DNA of 64,000 nt from JAMQPK01 sp963782595. Its GTDB lineage: Bacteria > Acidobacteriota > Vicinamibacteria > Vicinamibacterales > JAMQPK01. Of the stretch, positions 44,195 through 53,502 are shown piece after piece (position 1 is the stretch's first letter; each line of letters opens with the position of its first letter). The DNA lies in NCBI GenBank assembly GCA_963782595.1, contig CAWAKJ010000007.1:806001-870000 (forward strand), in the 5' to 3' direction. Below the pieces are notes generated by a model. The model did not search any database. It was not told the DNA's origin and saw nothing but the letters and a program-made list of their open reading frames with translations. Made by a program: the position numbers and the translations under genes.

Positions 44195-44272
44195 ACTAGA
44201 AACTAAAATCTAAAAACTAGAATCTGAATTTGAGAAGCTCAGATTCTAGATTCTAGATTCCAGATTCCAGGT
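44195..44272. repeat. CTAGAATCTGA-type repeats and hairpin between converging genes
   Basis: CTAGAATCTGA (44217-44227) pairs with TCAGATTCTAG (44239-44249) around 11 nt. The right side continues as tandem ATTCTAG/ATTCCAG units to about 44270. The low-GC stretch separates the ADOP gene from the reverse AlkZ-related gene, and its right part is translated as the last residues (GIWNLESRI) of the latter. A bidirectional terminator is plausible. Confidence 0.6.
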
Positions 44273-45087
44273 GTCGGTTCTAGCCGGACCGCGCGGTACA
44301 CGCCGGTTCCCAGCATCGTCGCGTAGCCCTCGGCCACCAGTGCGCGATTGCCGCGCCCCGCGTCGGGCCGCGAGAGGCCAGTGACGCGGGCGAGCTCGCC
44401 GCGAACCGTCATCCCCGCGGCATTCAGAAAACAGCGGGCGATCTCTCGCAAGGCGGCGTCTCGATTCACGCGCCTGGTCAGCTCGTTGGGAAAACGATCG
44501 ATGCCGAGCGTCCAGATGTAGGTGAACTTCGGCGCATACACGGCCGCGCTGGGTATCACGATCATAGTTGCTTGCAGTTCGTCCATCCCTCTGGTGAACG
44601 ATGCGCGATCGCTGACGCCCGATTCGGCGCGCAGGTCGGATGTGCCCATCTCCCATTCCTTGCGGAGCACTTTCAGAATCGCTCGCGCGGGTTTGCTCAG
44701 CCGGCGCTTCTCGTCGGTCCGGCGCAGGCCGAACACCGCGTGAAAGTAGGGAATCATGCGTGGCGCGAGAAACATCGGCTTGCCGCGCGCGCATTTGGCG
44801 TAGTACACCTTGCCCCGCTCCATGATCGCGTCCTTCAACTCCCAGGTGAGCGACGTTTCGGAGTCTTTCTGCACATTCCGCGGCAGCACGGCGTCGCGGC
44901 GCCCGCAGACCGCGACGTAGAGTGAGGGACCGGGCCGCCGCGAGTCGGTGAAGCCGGACGCGAAACCAACCTCCTCGACAAAACGTTCCGCGTCTGCGAC
45001 CGACTCGACTTGACGCGTGCCTTCGCGGCACCAGCGCTCGTCGCGGTATTCTTCAATGTCTTCTGGAATGGCTGCCTTCGGTCTCAT
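44239..45087 (-). CDS. AlkZ-related / winged-helix DNA-binding protein
   Basis: About 282 residues from ATG 45087; ATG 45126 and TTG 45246 are possible but add non-conserved sequence. Blocks: YRDERWCREGTRQVES, RPGPSLYVAVCGRRDAVLPRNVQKDSETSLTWELKD, KVYYAKCARGKPMFLAPRMIPYFHAVFG, a winged-helix-like PARAILKVLRKEWEMGTSDLRAESG and VRGELARVTGLSRPDAGRGNRALVAEGYATM. This agrees with proteins named AlkZ-related, after the HTH-based DNA glycosylase AlkZ/YcaQ, though activity is unproven. It follows the methyltransferase and ABC exporter genes on the same strand. Confidence 0.65.
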   Translation of the reverse strand: MRPKAAIPEDIEEYRDERWCREGTRQVESVADAERFVEEVGFASGFTDSRRPGPSLYVAVCGRRDAVLPRNVQKDSETSLTWELKDAIMERGKVYYAKCARGKPMFLAPRMIPYFHAVFGLRRTDEKRRLSKPARAILKVLRKEWEMGTSDLRAESGVSDRASFTRGMDELQATMIVIPSAAVYAPKFTYIWTLGIDRFPNELTRRVNRDAALREIARCFLNAAGMTVRGELARVTGLSRPDAGRGNRALVAEGYATMLGTGVYRAVRLEPTPGIWNLESRI

Positions 45088-45258
45088 ACTGGCGCGTACC
45101 GGCACAATGCCAATGGTACTCATCATCGCGCTCGGTGTGGCATCCCGTACGCGCCTGCCGGCGTCGCCGCTGAAGATGCGCAGTTGCTGCAGAGCATTGC
45201 CTGGGAAACAGTACAGGCGTATCGAATGGTTCCCCGCTGACCCCAACCGCGGGAAGGG

Positions 45259-46047
45259 CTACGCGCGGCAGAGGACCTCGCCGTGGAGGACGGCGTACCA
45301 GGCATCGGGGTGCGTGGCCCAGCGACGCCATCCTTCGGCGATCTCGCGGAGCTCTTTCTCGGTCGCGAGGCCTTCGGTGACGGCTTGACGGGCGATCGTG
45401 GAATCGGTCATGCGGTCGGCCCACAGCCCTCCCCACCACGCGCGGTCGTCTGGCGTGGCGAAGCACCACACTGATGCGCCCGATTGCACGTCGTCGAAGC
45501 CGGCGGAGTGCGCCCACGCGAGGAGGAATCGGCCTGCGTCGGGCTCGCCTGCGTTGCGGCGCGCGACCTTGCGGTATAGGGCGAGCCAGCGGTCGATCGC
45601 GGGCTCGTCGGGGTACCAGCGGAAGGCGCCATAGTCACCGTCGCGCGCGGCGACCAGCCCACCAGGCTTGCACACTCGCTTCATTTGGCGCAGCGCGCAA
45701 ACGGGGTCAACGAGATGCTGGAGGACTTGATGCGCGTGCACGACGTCGAACGTGTCATCGTCAATGTCGAGAGCATAGAGGTCGCCGACCGAGAACTCGA
45801 CATTCGGACCGCCGCCGGCGTCGCGGCGCGCCTCCTCAATCACGTCGGCCGACACATCGATGCCGAGGACCCGTCCGGGCGCGACTCTCCGCCCGATATC
45901 GGCCGTGATCGTGCCCGGCCCGCATCCGAGGTCGAGCACACTGATGCCGTCGGTCAGGCGCGGCGCCAGGTAGGCGGCCGAGTTGTCGACCGTGCGCCAC
46001 TTGTGCGACCGCAGTACGCTCTCGTGGTGACCGTGCGTGTACGTCAT
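45259..46047 (-). CDS. Class I SAM-dependent methyltransferase
   Basis: 262 residues. Motif I is ISVLDLGCGPGTITADIGRRV, with the acidic motif II LGIDVSADVIEEARRD, motif III-like FSVGDLYALDIDDDTFDVVHAHQVLQHLVDP and KRVCKPGGLVAARDGDYGAF. This matches UbiE/MenG-like small-molecule methyltransferases. The C-terminal half (WAHSAGFDDVQSGASVWCFATPDDRAWW) probably shapes the acceptor site. It begins 7 bp after the ABC exporter gene, suggesting a shared product or resistance role. Confidence 0.88.
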   Translation of the reverse strand: MTYTHGHHESVLRSHKWRTVDNSAAYLAPRLTDGISVLDLGCGPGTITADIGRRVAPGRVLGIDVSADVIEEARRDAGGGPNVEFSVGDLYALDIDDDTFDVVHAHQVLQHLVDPVCALRQMKRVCKPGGLVAARDGDYGAFRWYPDEPAIDRWLALYRKVARRNAGEPDAGRFLLAWAHSAGFDDVQSGASVWCFATPDDRAWWGGLWADRMTDSTIARQAVTEGLATEKELREIAEGWRRWATHPDAWYAVLHGEVLCRA

Positions 46048-46054
46048 TGAGTCC

Positions 46055-47884
46055 TCAGTTTCTGGTCGCCGCCACGCCAGTATCCTCCGCGAGAAACCCT
46101 CCCGACTGATGCGCCCACAGCGACGCGTACACCCCGTCTCTGGTCAGCAGTGTGTCGTGCGCGCCTCGCTCGACCAGCCGGCCGCGGTCGAGAATGACCA
46201 GCTCGTCCATCCGCCTTACGGTCGACAGCCGGTGCGCGATCACGATGGCCGTCCGGCCGGCGAGCAGCGCCCACAGCGCGTCCTGGATCAACGCCTCGCT
46301 CTCTGAGTCGAGGGCGCTCGTCGCCTCGTCGAGCACGAGGATCGGTGCGTCTTTCAGGATCGCCCGGGCGATCGCCACGCGCTGGCGCTGTCCGCCCGAC
46401 AGCTTGACGCCTCGTTCGCCAACGAGCGTGTGGTAGCCGCCCGGAAGGGCGTCGATGAACTCGGCCGCGTGCGCGAGCTGTGCCGCGCGCCGCACGTCGG
46501 CGTCTGTCGCATCGGGCCGGCCCACCCTGATGTTGTCGGCGATGCTGCGGTGGAACATCGACGGGTCCTGCGGCACGTATGCGATGAGGCGGCGCAGCGC
46601 GGCCTGCGGCACCTGCGCGATCGACTGGCCGCCGATGAGAATCGCTCCCGACTCGACATCGGCAAACCGCAGCAGCACCCGTGTCAGCGTCGTCTTGCCG
46701 CCGCCCGACCGGCCGACCAGCCCCACCTTTGCGCCCGGCGCGATCGTCAGCGACAGACGATCGAACAGCAGTGGCTGTGATGACGAATATCGGAAGCTGA
46801 CGTCGCGCAGCTCCACGCCGAAATCCGCCGGCGAAAACGCCTCGGTCGTGTCCGCGTCGACGACCGACGGCGGGTCGAGCAGCAGTTCCGCGAACTGCGC
46901 CGCGTCGGTGAGCGCGCCTTCCAGGCTCCTGTAAATACGGTTGAACTCCCACATGACGCGCGTCGCGCTGGAGTAGTAGCTGAACGTGATGAACACCACC
47001 TCGAGGCTCGCGCCGGTTCTGCCGCTGACCCAGAGCGCCAGGATGAGCCCCAGTGTGTTGGTGACGACGAACATGGGCGACGTGACGAGATCGACGCGAA
47101 GGTTCTGGTAGTCCCACGATCGCAGCGTCTTCGCCGCGTAGTCGCCCACGTTGCCGGCGTGGATGCGCGCCTCGTCTGGCTCGCGCGCGAACGCGCGTAC
47201 CGCTTCGGCGTTGGCGATCGAATCGGCGACGTGCCCTGCGAGCACGTTCGACGCGGTTTCGCGGATGTCCACGAGGCGGCGGCGGCGCCGAATCAGCGGC
47301 ACGACCATGACGAGCGTCGTCGCGAGCATGGCCAGCAGAAGCACGATGAGCCACGGCGAGTACGACCACAGCACGGTTCCCACGAACGCCAGCGGCAACA
47401 CCGTTGGCCCCACCTGAAACGACAGCACGTCGAACACGTCTTCGAACCGCCGCGCATAGCCGAGCGCGCGCTTGGTGAGCGAGCCGGCGTAGTTGTTCTG
47501 GAAGAACGCCAGATCTTTGGCCAGGAGCTCGTCCATGGCTTCGATGTAGAGCCCCTCCATGCCCCGGATCTCGACGCGGGCGATGAGGACAATCGCGATG
47601 CGCCAGGCGATTTGACCACCCAGCCACAGCCCCGCGAAGGCCGCCACGTACGGCGCGAACCGGGCGGCCGTGACGGGCTCGCCCTGCGCGATGGTGCCGA
47701 GCATCCGCGCGACGACGAGCGGTGGAGCGTAGAAGGTGAGCACCTCGGCCACGGCCGGTAGCAGCAGCGCGCCCAGTGCGGCCGCGCGCCGGTGGCGCAG
47801 TTGCGCAAAGTACTGGCGGAGTACCAGCCGAAGGGCGGCGGTGAGACGCTTGTCGTCCCGTTCTGTGTCGGTAGTCGTCGTCAT
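46055..47884 (-). CDS. ABC exporter, fused membrane and ATPase domains
   Basis: 609 residues. Six-helix membrane domain over about 35-310 (ALGALLLPAVAEVLTFYAPPLVV, PYVAAFAGLWLGGQIAWRIAIVLI, LAFVGTVLWSYSPWLIVLLLAMLATTLVMVV and others). The ATPase has Walker A GRSGGGKT (391-398), signature LSGGQRQR (495-502) and Walker B ILVLDEAT (515-522). A half-transporter that works as a dimer, exporting a lipid, peptide or drug. It heads a reverse-strand operon with the methyltransferase and AlkZ-related genes, under a leader with a strong hairpin. Confidence 0.93.
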   Translation of the reverse strand: MTTTTDTERDDKRLTAALRLVLRQYFAQLRHRRAAALGALLLPAVAEVLTFYAPPLVVARMLGTIAQGEPVTAARFAPYVAAFAGLWLGGQIAWRIAIVLIARVEIRGMEGLYIEAMDELLAKDLAFFQNNYAGSLTKRALGYARRFEDVFDVLSFQVGPTVLPLAFVGTVLWSYSPWLIVLLLAMLATTLVMVVPLIRRRRRLVDIRETASNVLAGHVADSIANAEAVRAFAREPDEARIHAGNVGDYAAKTLRSWDYQNLRVDLVTSPMFVVTNTLGLILALWVSGRTGASLEVVFITFSYYSSATRVMWEFNRIYRSLEGALTDAAQFAELLLDPPSVVDADTTEAFSPADFGVELRDVSFRYSSSQPLLFDRLSLTIAPGAKVGLVGRSGGGKTTLTRVLLRFADVESGAILIGGQSIAQVPQAALRRLIAYVPQDPSMFHRSIADNIRVGRPDATDADVRRAAQLAHAAEFIDALPGGYHTLVGERGVKLSGGQRQRVAIARAILKDAPILVLDEATSALDSESEALIQDALWALLAGRTAIVIAHRLSTVRRMDELVILDRGRLVERGAHDTLLTRDGVYASLWAHQSGGFLAEDTGVAATRN

Positions 47885-47891
47885 AAAAGCA

Positions 47892-47925
47892 AAAGGCCAT
47901 CACCTGGTAGCAGGTGATGGCCTTT
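47892..47925 (-). terminator. Hairpin with T-tract just before ABC exporter start (attenuator?)
   Basis: AAAGGCCATCACCTG (47892-47906) and CAGGTGATGGCCTTT (47911-47925) form a perfect 15-bp stem with a 4-nt loop. On the reverse strand the stem is followed by TTGCTTTT and the ATG of the ABC exporter (47884), only 7 nt away, so it looks like an intrinsic terminator in the 5' leader. The upstream 120 nt hold no gene on that strand. Control by attenuation is the natural reading. Confidence 0.65.
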
Positions 47926-48119
47926 GAAAGTCCGGAAATTCGGGCGCTGGAGCCTATCTCACCTGCGTTCGCTTGTACAAAGGACGATGCCCTGCATCGG
48001 CCAATGCGTAAAGATCGAAACGTAGGTGTGGCGCACGAATTGAGTTGAACACGACCCTGACGCGTTTGTCAAACCGCGTCCGACCCCTCTTCGACAGAAG
48101 TTCAAGGTATACATATCCA

Positions 48120-48965
48120 ATGCAGAGCCAAGGGCCTCAGCCCTGCATCATCACCGCCGCGATTACCGGTTCAGTCCCACGCAAGGAGAACAACCCGGCG
48201 GTCCCGATCACAGTCAGCGAGCAGATCGAGGCGACGCACGCCGCCTTCGAGGCTGGCGCGGCGCTCGTCCACGTCCATGTCCGAAACGACGACGGTTCGA
48301 CGACATCCAATCCTGACAAGTTCGCAGACTTCCAGGAACGGATCCGCAAGATCTGCCCGGACATCATCGTGCAGTTCTCTACCGGCGGCCGTTCGGGCAT
48401 CGGGTCCGAGCGTGGCGGCATGCTGCATCACCGGCCGGACATGGCGTCGCTCTCAACCGGGTCGTGCAACTTTCCCACTCGCGTGTACGAGAATTCGCCC
48501 GACCTGATCCGGGAGCTCGCCGAGAAGATGCTTCGCTACAACGTGAAGCCGGAGATCGAGGTCTTCGATCTCGCGATGCTCTACAACGCGGTCGACTACG
48601 TGCGCGACGGCTTGATCAAAGCGCCGCTCCACGTGCAATTCGTCCTGGGAGTGAAGCATGCACTGCCAGCGCAGCGTGACATCCTGGCGTTCGAGGTCAG
48701 GAAGCTCGCGGAACTGATGCCCGAAGCGACGTGGGTGGCTGCCGGCATAGGCCGTCATCAAGTCGAGGTCAATCGCTGGTGCCTCGAGATGGGCGGCCAC
48801 TGCCGCACGGGCCTCGAAGACAACGTCCGCTGGGACAAGCATCGTCTCGCCGCATCGAACGCAGAGCTCGTGAAGCGCGTCGCCGATCTCTGCAGTGAGT
48901 ACGGCCGCAGGGTCGCCACACCCAAGGTTGCGCGCGCGATTCTGCGACTGAACACAGTTCACTAA
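48120..48965 (+). CDS. Beta-keto acid cleavage enzyme (BKACE, DUF849)
   Basis: 281 residues from ATG 48120; an earlier in-frame start at 48045 adds sequence without similarity. TIM-barrel BKACE blocks are present: CIITAAITGSVPRKENNPAVPIT, AGAALVHVHVRNDDGSTT (metal-binding HxH), DIIVQFSTGGRSG, PEIEVFDLAMLYN, HVQFVLGVKHALPA, WVAAGIGRHQVEVN and GGHCRTGLEDNVRWDK (conserved RxGLEDN). These zinc enzymes condense a beta-keto acid with acetyl-CoA. The specific substrate (for example beta-ketoadipate or 3-keto-5-aminohexanoate) cannot be told. Confidence 0.9.
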   Translation: MQSQGPQPCIITAAITGSVPRKENNPAVPITVSEQIEATHAAFEAGAALVHVHVRNDDGSTTSNPDKFADFQERIRKICPDIIVQFSTGGRSGIGSERGGMLHHRPDMASLSTGSCNFPTRVYENSPDLIRELAEKMLRYNVKPEIEVFDLAMLYNAVDYVRDGLIKAPLHVQFVLGVKHALPAQRDILAFEVRKLAELMPEATWVAAGIGRHQVEVNRWCLEMGGHCRTGLEDNVRWDKHRLAASNAELVKRVADLCSEYGRRVATPKVARAILRLNTVH

Positions 48966-49000
48966 GTATTGTGAGATCGTTTTGGTCGGGACCAATCCGC

Positions 49001-50056
49001 TCACTCAACGGCCCCTCGCTCTCGCAAAAACGCTATCGTTCTGCCTTCAGAGTGAGACTCCTTCTGAAACCGTAGCGCGTACCCCAGCGGTGTGCATTCG
49101 ACGACTTCATCCGGCCGCTCATAATCTCCCGGCAGCTTCACGCGCACGCTGAGGTCGGCGCCGCGCTCCACCAGGAAATGCGCCATCGGGAACCCTTGAT
49201 CCGCGAACTGTGTGGTCGCATGAAAAATGGCCGTTTGCCCGCCGACGCCCGCATCGTCTACGGTCGCGCGCGCATTGACGTCTGCGCCGCGATCGAGCAG
49301 CAGCCTTGCGGCTTCAACATTACCGAACTCTGCGGCCACGTGCAGCAAGCTCGCGCCCTGAAGCAGGAGGCGGCGGGCGCCCGTGCTGCCGCAATCCAAT
49401 TCAGGAAACTGCCGGTGCACCAGCGTTGAATCGGCATCGAGCTGGTCAGCCAGGCGATCAAGCTGGCGACGGAGCACGTCCAACACGCCGGGAGCGTTGT
49501 ACCTTGTCGTACCGCCCGCATCGAGCAGCAAGTCGATGCAGGCACTCAGTCGCTCTGGTGAACGCGCGTAGGTTCCGATCACGTAATCCAGTGCTGTAGC
49601 GCCACGCGCATGGCAGTTCGGATTCGCTCCACGAGCCAGCAGCCATCTGAGCGCCTCCGGATCCAATGCCTCGCAAGGCGCGAAGATGATCGGAAAGTCT
49701 CCGTGCCACTCGGCATTCACATCCGCACCGTACGATACGAGCAGCTCCATCATCGGAATGCGATTGCCCTTGAGCGCCGCTCGCATCAGCGGTCCATCCC
49801 CACCCTGGTGCACGTCCGAGCCGTTCTCGATCATCCACTTGGCCATCGTCAGCCTGGTTGGCGTTGGTGGCGCCCATGGCACGCGGCATTCGGCGACCCA
49901 TGTGAGCGGACCGTCCTTTCCGTAGCCGAGCGGCGCACGGTGCAGGTCCGGATTCGCCGTCATCAACGTCTTGACGCCCTCAATGTCATTGGCGTCGATC
50001 GCTTGTTTGAGTTGCCGAATCTCGGCGCTGGGCAACTCTAGCGGATCAGTCGACAT
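49001..50056 (-). CDS. Ankyrin-repeat protein
   Basis: About 351 residues from ATG 50056; GTG 50071, whose GTGA overlaps the kinase stop, would add five. Ankyrin repeats are clear: DANDIEGVKTLMTANPDLHRAPLGYG, WMIENGSDVHQGGDGPLMRAALKGN, ELLVSYGADVNAEWHGDFPI, RWLLARGANPNCHARGATALDYVIG, GASLLHVAAEFGNVEAARLLLDRGADVNARA, and FLVERGADLSVRV. It is cytoplasmic and probably a protein-interaction module. The coupling to the upstream kinase gene suggests a partner or substrate of it. Confidence 0.88.
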   Translation of the reverse strand: MSTDPLELPSAEIRQLKQAIDANDIEGVKTLMTANPDLHRAPLGYGKDGPLTWVAECRVPWAPPTPTRLTMAKWMIENGSDVHQGGDGPLMRAALKGNRIPMMELLVSYGADVNAEWHGDFPIIFAPCEALDPEALRWLLARGANPNCHARGATALDYVIGTYARSPERLSACIDLLLDAGGTTRYNAPGVLDVLRRQLDRLADQLDADSTLVHRQFPELDCGSTGARRLLLQGASLLHVAAEFGNVEAARLLLDRGADVNARATVDDAGVGGQTAIFHATTQFADQGFPMAHFLVERGADLSVRVKLPGDYERPDEVVECTPLGYALRFQKESHSEGRTIAFLRERGAVE

Positions 50057-50067
50057 AGCGACCCCCG

Positions 50068-52821
50068 TCACTTCGTCGGCACGAGGCGCGTCAGCTCTTC
50101 AAACCAGTTCTGGACGACCTCGATGGTCGGCGGTGCCTGGTCGGGGCCGCTGCCTTCCTTGATCATGAGAAACCGCTTGCCGTCCGGCGACACATCGTAC
50201 GTCTGAGTGCTGCTGATTTCGCTTCTGCGGGTGTACGGGACATCAATCAGCTTGATCGGCATGCCTGCTCTCCACGTGGGACCACGCTCCACAGACACGC
50301 TCATGAGTGCGCCATCGGGTGCGAGGTAGAAGAGCTCTTGACTGTTCCGCGCCCAACGGGGCTCGGTGCCGCCGACGGTGGACACCTGGGTTTTCCCCTC
50401 GTTCACGGCCGGAAACGGCCGCACAAAAATCTGAAACCCACCCGAGTCGTTGGACTCGTAAGCCAGCCATCGACCGTCGGGGGAGACGACTCCGCTACGG
50501 TCGACAAGCGGCGATTGCACCAACGGTTGCACGCGGCGGTCTTTCTCCAGGGTGAGCATCATCACGTCGGTTGCGGCCACGCTCGTACTCTCCGAGAACA
50601 GGACGCGTGTGCCGTCTGCCGACACCGCGGAGGGGCGCTGAAAGTTCGCCCTCTCCGTCAGACGCTCCGCCTTACCCGTTCCGTCAGCCGCTTGCCAGAA
50701 GAGAGACGCCGCGGAACCACCAGCTTGGGAGCTGAACGCGAGGCCTTGGGAGCTGAACACCAGGCGACGTCCATCCGGCATCCACGCCGGCGCCTGGTCC
50801 ACCCCCGGGTCGGACGTGACCCGTATGAGCGTCTCGCGCGCTAGGTCCCAGACCCAGACATCGTTCTCCTGATCGCGGATGTCGAGGGCCACCCGCGTCC
50901 CGTCCGGTGACAGCCGCGGAGACGAGTAGGGGCGGGCTGGAGCGGCCTTGATCACTTCTTCACGACCTTGGCGATCGACCCACACGAGCGTCCGCGCCGT
51001 CACCCCAGCCCCGCCAGCCACATACACCAACGTCCCGTCGCGCGCGATGTCGAACTCGGCCGTGCCGTTCGGCAGCGTCACGACATCTGACACCACCGGA
51101 ATCGGCGTGCCGGTCGCCTCCAAGCGCTCGAGGTTGAACGCGACGGCGCGTAGAGTTCCAGCTGCGACATACACCAAATGGCCGCTCGGCACGTAGTACG
51201 CCTGACTGCCGCCACGCATCAGGATTTTTTGTGTGCCGGTCGTCAAGTCGAGGACTGCCACCTGTGAGGCATCGATGCCGCCCGTCGTCGCGGTGATCGT
51301 AAACAGAACGGCCTGGCTGCCTGGCAAGAACTGCGGCCAGAGGTGATCGCTTTCCCCACGCTCACGGTTGGGCTTCGTGAGCACTGTCGGCTCACCGCCG
51401 GCCGACGACACGCGCTGGAGACCGGTTGATGTCACTGCCGTCGCAAAGATGATGCTGTCGTCATCACCCCAGGTGGCGCCCCGGCTTGCACCATCGAGGC
51501 CGCACAGTGGGAGAGCGGGTCCGCCACTGATGGCGATTTTTTTGAGCGTGACGGGGACACCTGGCTCGACGAAGCCAATCCATTGCCCGTCCGGCGATGA
51601 GAACGGAGCGCGCGGCACCTGACCGAGCGCCGTGACCGGAGTGAGCTCGAGCTGATCCAGCGCGCGCCTGAAGAGCTGCGTGCCAGTGCTTCCGATCCCC
51701 TTATAGATGATGTGCGTCCCGTCCGGCGTGATCGCGAGGTCGCGACTCTGGGTGTCCACGGCCAATGCTCCCGTACCGGTTCGCGAAAGAGAGAAACGAG
51801 TCACGTGCGGGACGGCCGGGCGCGTCGCCAGCCACACGCCGGCGCCGACCGAGGCACCACCCACGATCAGGGCGGCCGCCGGCATCACAAGGCGGCGCCA
51901 TAACGGCTCTCGGGGCAGGACGCTCACTGGATGGACGGGAGACGCGAAGACGAGACTCGCCGACTCGTTCATCACGAACAACGCCGTGGAGATGTGCGCG
52001 ACGCGCAATCGCCGATCCTTGGCTAAGCACCGTTGCACCATCGTGCGAACAGGTAGCGCGACGTCCGCCGGCAGTGCACTCCAATCTGGCTCGCTCTTCA
52101 GCACTGTGGCCAGCGTGTCAGCGATGTCCTCACCAGGGAAGGCCCGTTGAGCGGTCAGCATCTCGTACAGCACACACCCGAAGGCCCAGATGTCGCTCCG
52201 CTTGTCGGCGGGTTTGCCCTTCGCTTGCTCCGGCGCCATATAGGCCGCGGTGCCGAGGATCACTCCAACGCCGGTCATCATCGCGGGCGAGGTGATTGTC
52301 GGAGATGCCGTGACGTCGCCGTGGCCGGCCGTGATTCCCTCGTCCGCGAGCTTTGCGAGGCCGAAGTCCAGGACCTTCACCGCGCCGTCGGGCGTGACCT
52401 TGATGTTGGCCGGCTTCAGATCGCGGTGAATGATGCCCTGCTCATGCGCGGCTTCGAGGGCCTGGGCGATCTGCTTCGCGACGGGCAGCGCCTCGTCGAG
52501 TGGCATCGCCCCTCGCGCGATCCGCTGTGACAGGTCCTCGCCCTCGACCAGTTCCATCACGAGGGCGCGCATGCCACCGGATTCTTCAAGGCCGTAGATC
52601 TGCGCGATGTGCGGATGGTTGAGCGCAGCCAGCGTCTGGGCTTCCCGATTGAAACGCGCAAGCCGTTCCGTGTCGCTTGCGAACACGTCGGGCAGGACTT
52701 TGATCGCGACGTCGCGATTCAGCTTGGTGTCCCGCGCATGAAACACTTCGCCCATGCCGCCGGCACCGAGTCCGGCGACAATTTCATACGGGCCGAGGCG
52801 GGTACCGGGGGTGAGTGCCAA
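50068..52821 (-). CDS. Ser/Thr protein kinase with PD40/WD40-like propeller
   Basis: 917 residues. An N-terminal Hanks-type kinase with GLGAGGMGEVFHARD (glycine loop), Lys41 in DVAIKVLP, HRDLKPAN (132-139) and DFGLAK (152-157), and a KPADKRSDIWAFGCVLYEML block. A membrane helix lies near 312-334 (PAAALIVGGASVGAGVWLA). The exported part is a TolB/PD40-like propeller (SRDLAITPDGTHIIYKG, APFSSPDGQWIGFVE, RPYSSPRLSPDGTRVALD, SPDGRWLAYESNDSG). Such kinases are abundant in Acidobacteria and sense periplasmic signals. It ends overlapping the ankyrin gene. Confidence 0.95.
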   Translation of the reverse strand: MALTPGTRLGPYEIVAGLGAGGMGEVFHARDTKLNRDVAIKVLPDVFASDTERLARFNREAQTLAALNHPHIAQIYGLEESGGMRALVMELVEGEDLSQRIARGAMPLDEALPVAKQIAQALEAAHEQGIIHRDLKPANIKVTPDGAVKVLDFGLAKLADEGITAGHGDVTASPTITSPAMMTGVGVILGTAAYMAPEQAKGKPADKRSDIWAFGCVLYEMLTAQRAFPGEDIADTLATVLKSEPDWSALPADVALPVRTMVQRCLAKDRRLRVAHISTALFVMNESASLVFASPVHPVSVLPREPLWRRLVMPAAALIVGGASVGAGVWLATRPAVPHVTRFSLSRTGTGALAVDTQSRDLAITPDGTHIIYKGIGSTGTQLFRRALDQLELTPVTALGQVPRAPFSSPDGQWIGFVEPGVPVTLKKIAISGGPALPLCGLDGASRGATWGDDDSIIFATAVTSTGLQRVSSAGGEPTVLTKPNRERGESDHLWPQFLPGSQAVLFTITATTGGIDASQVAVLDLTTGTQKILMRGGSQAYYVPSGHLVYVAAGTLRAVAFNLERLEATGTPIPVVSDVVTLPNGTAEFDIARDGTLVYVAGGAGVTARTLVWVDRQGREEVIKAAPARPYSSPRLSPDGTRVALDIRDQENDVWVWDLARETLIRVTSDPGVDQAPAWMPDGRRLVFSSQGLAFSSQAGGSAASLFWQAADGTGKAERLTERANFQRPSAVSADGTRVLFSESTSVAATDVMMLTLEKDRRVQPLVQSPLVDRSGVVSPDGRWLAYESNDSGGFQIFVRPFPAVNEGKTQVSTVGGTEPRWARNSQELFYLAPDGALMSVSVERGPTWRAGMPIKLIDVPYTRRSEISSTQTYDVSPDGKRFLMIKEGSGPDQAPPTIEVVQNWFEELTRLVPTK

Positions 52822-52911
52822 ACGATGTGGATTATACGGCCGCTCTGGGGCGCCTCCAGTCCGCGGAAAGGGCGATGTCGAAATTCAGTGCTTTTGAAAC
52901 TCTACCGAGCG

Positions 52912-53412
52912 TTAACGTGCTTTCAGAAACACGTCTTTTCCCGTTGAAGTGTTCGGCGAATTCGACGATCGAACGACACTGCTGCCGCCAGTTGTATATC
53001 CATGTTGGACCACAAGAGTCGCTTCGACGACCATCTCGGTGCCGTCGGAATTAAGACTTCGGACCTCTTCGAACGTGACCGCTTGCTTGTTGATGTGTGT
53101 GATCAGATTCGTGATGAGCGTCGAGCCTTTCCAACGGAACGTGGCCACTCGTTCTCCGGCAATCTCGGCTTTCATCTCGACAGGCAGGTATCTCACCGTC
53201 TCCGTCGTCCCGTTGCGTGTTGTCTCAATGCGGACCTCAGCGGGAGTCTGCTGAATAGCCACCGTCACCGGACCGATCGCAGGACCCTGAGCTGCGGCTT
53301 CGCTGCGCGACAAATCCATTGTCCAGGTTCCGGAGAAGTCAGGCGGGCCTTGGGCGCGCAGGCCAAGCGGGACCAGCCCTACGATGCACAACGTCCGTAG
53401 CAGAAGTTTCAT
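52912..53412 (-). CDS. Small secreted protein of unknown function
   Basis: ATG 53412 gives 166 residues; in-frame codons upstream to 53493 are not protein-like. After a signal peptide (KLLLRTLCIVGLVPLGLRAQG) comes PDFSGTWTMDLSRSEAA and a beta-rich body (TVAIQQTPAEVRIETTRNGTTETVRYLP, RVATFRWKGSTLITNL, VTFEEVRSLNSDGTEMVVEATL). This G-T-W opening and strand pattern are common in secreted acidobacterial proteins of no known function. Confidence 0.7.
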   Translation of the reverse strand: MKLLLRTLCIVGLVPLGLRAQGPPDFSGTWTMDLSRSEAAAQGPAIGPVTVAIQQTPAEVRIETTRNGTTETVRYLPVEMKAEIAGERVATFRWKGSTLITNLITHINKQAVTFEEVRSLNSDGTEMVVEATLVVQHGYTTGGSSVVRSSNSPNTSTGKDVFLKAR

Positions 53413-53502
53413 ACTCTCCGCGCTGCAACGGTGGTGCCACTGACAAGTCGCGAGAGGGCTCGAAATCGGGGAAATTAGATCACGAGATTGCACGAATATA
53501 CG

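Noticed and set aside
46044..47903. A second 619-codon frame on the reverse strand overlapping the ABC exporter
   Set aside because: It is the same DNA as the exporter in another frame, with Arg/Gly/Ala-rich, motif-free translation, whereas the chosen frame has all ABC motifs.
47940..48000. M-box riboswitch call for the ABC leader
   Set aside because: Only an AGGTGAG/AGGCTCC fragment matches; the rest of the known fold is not visible, so no family name is given.
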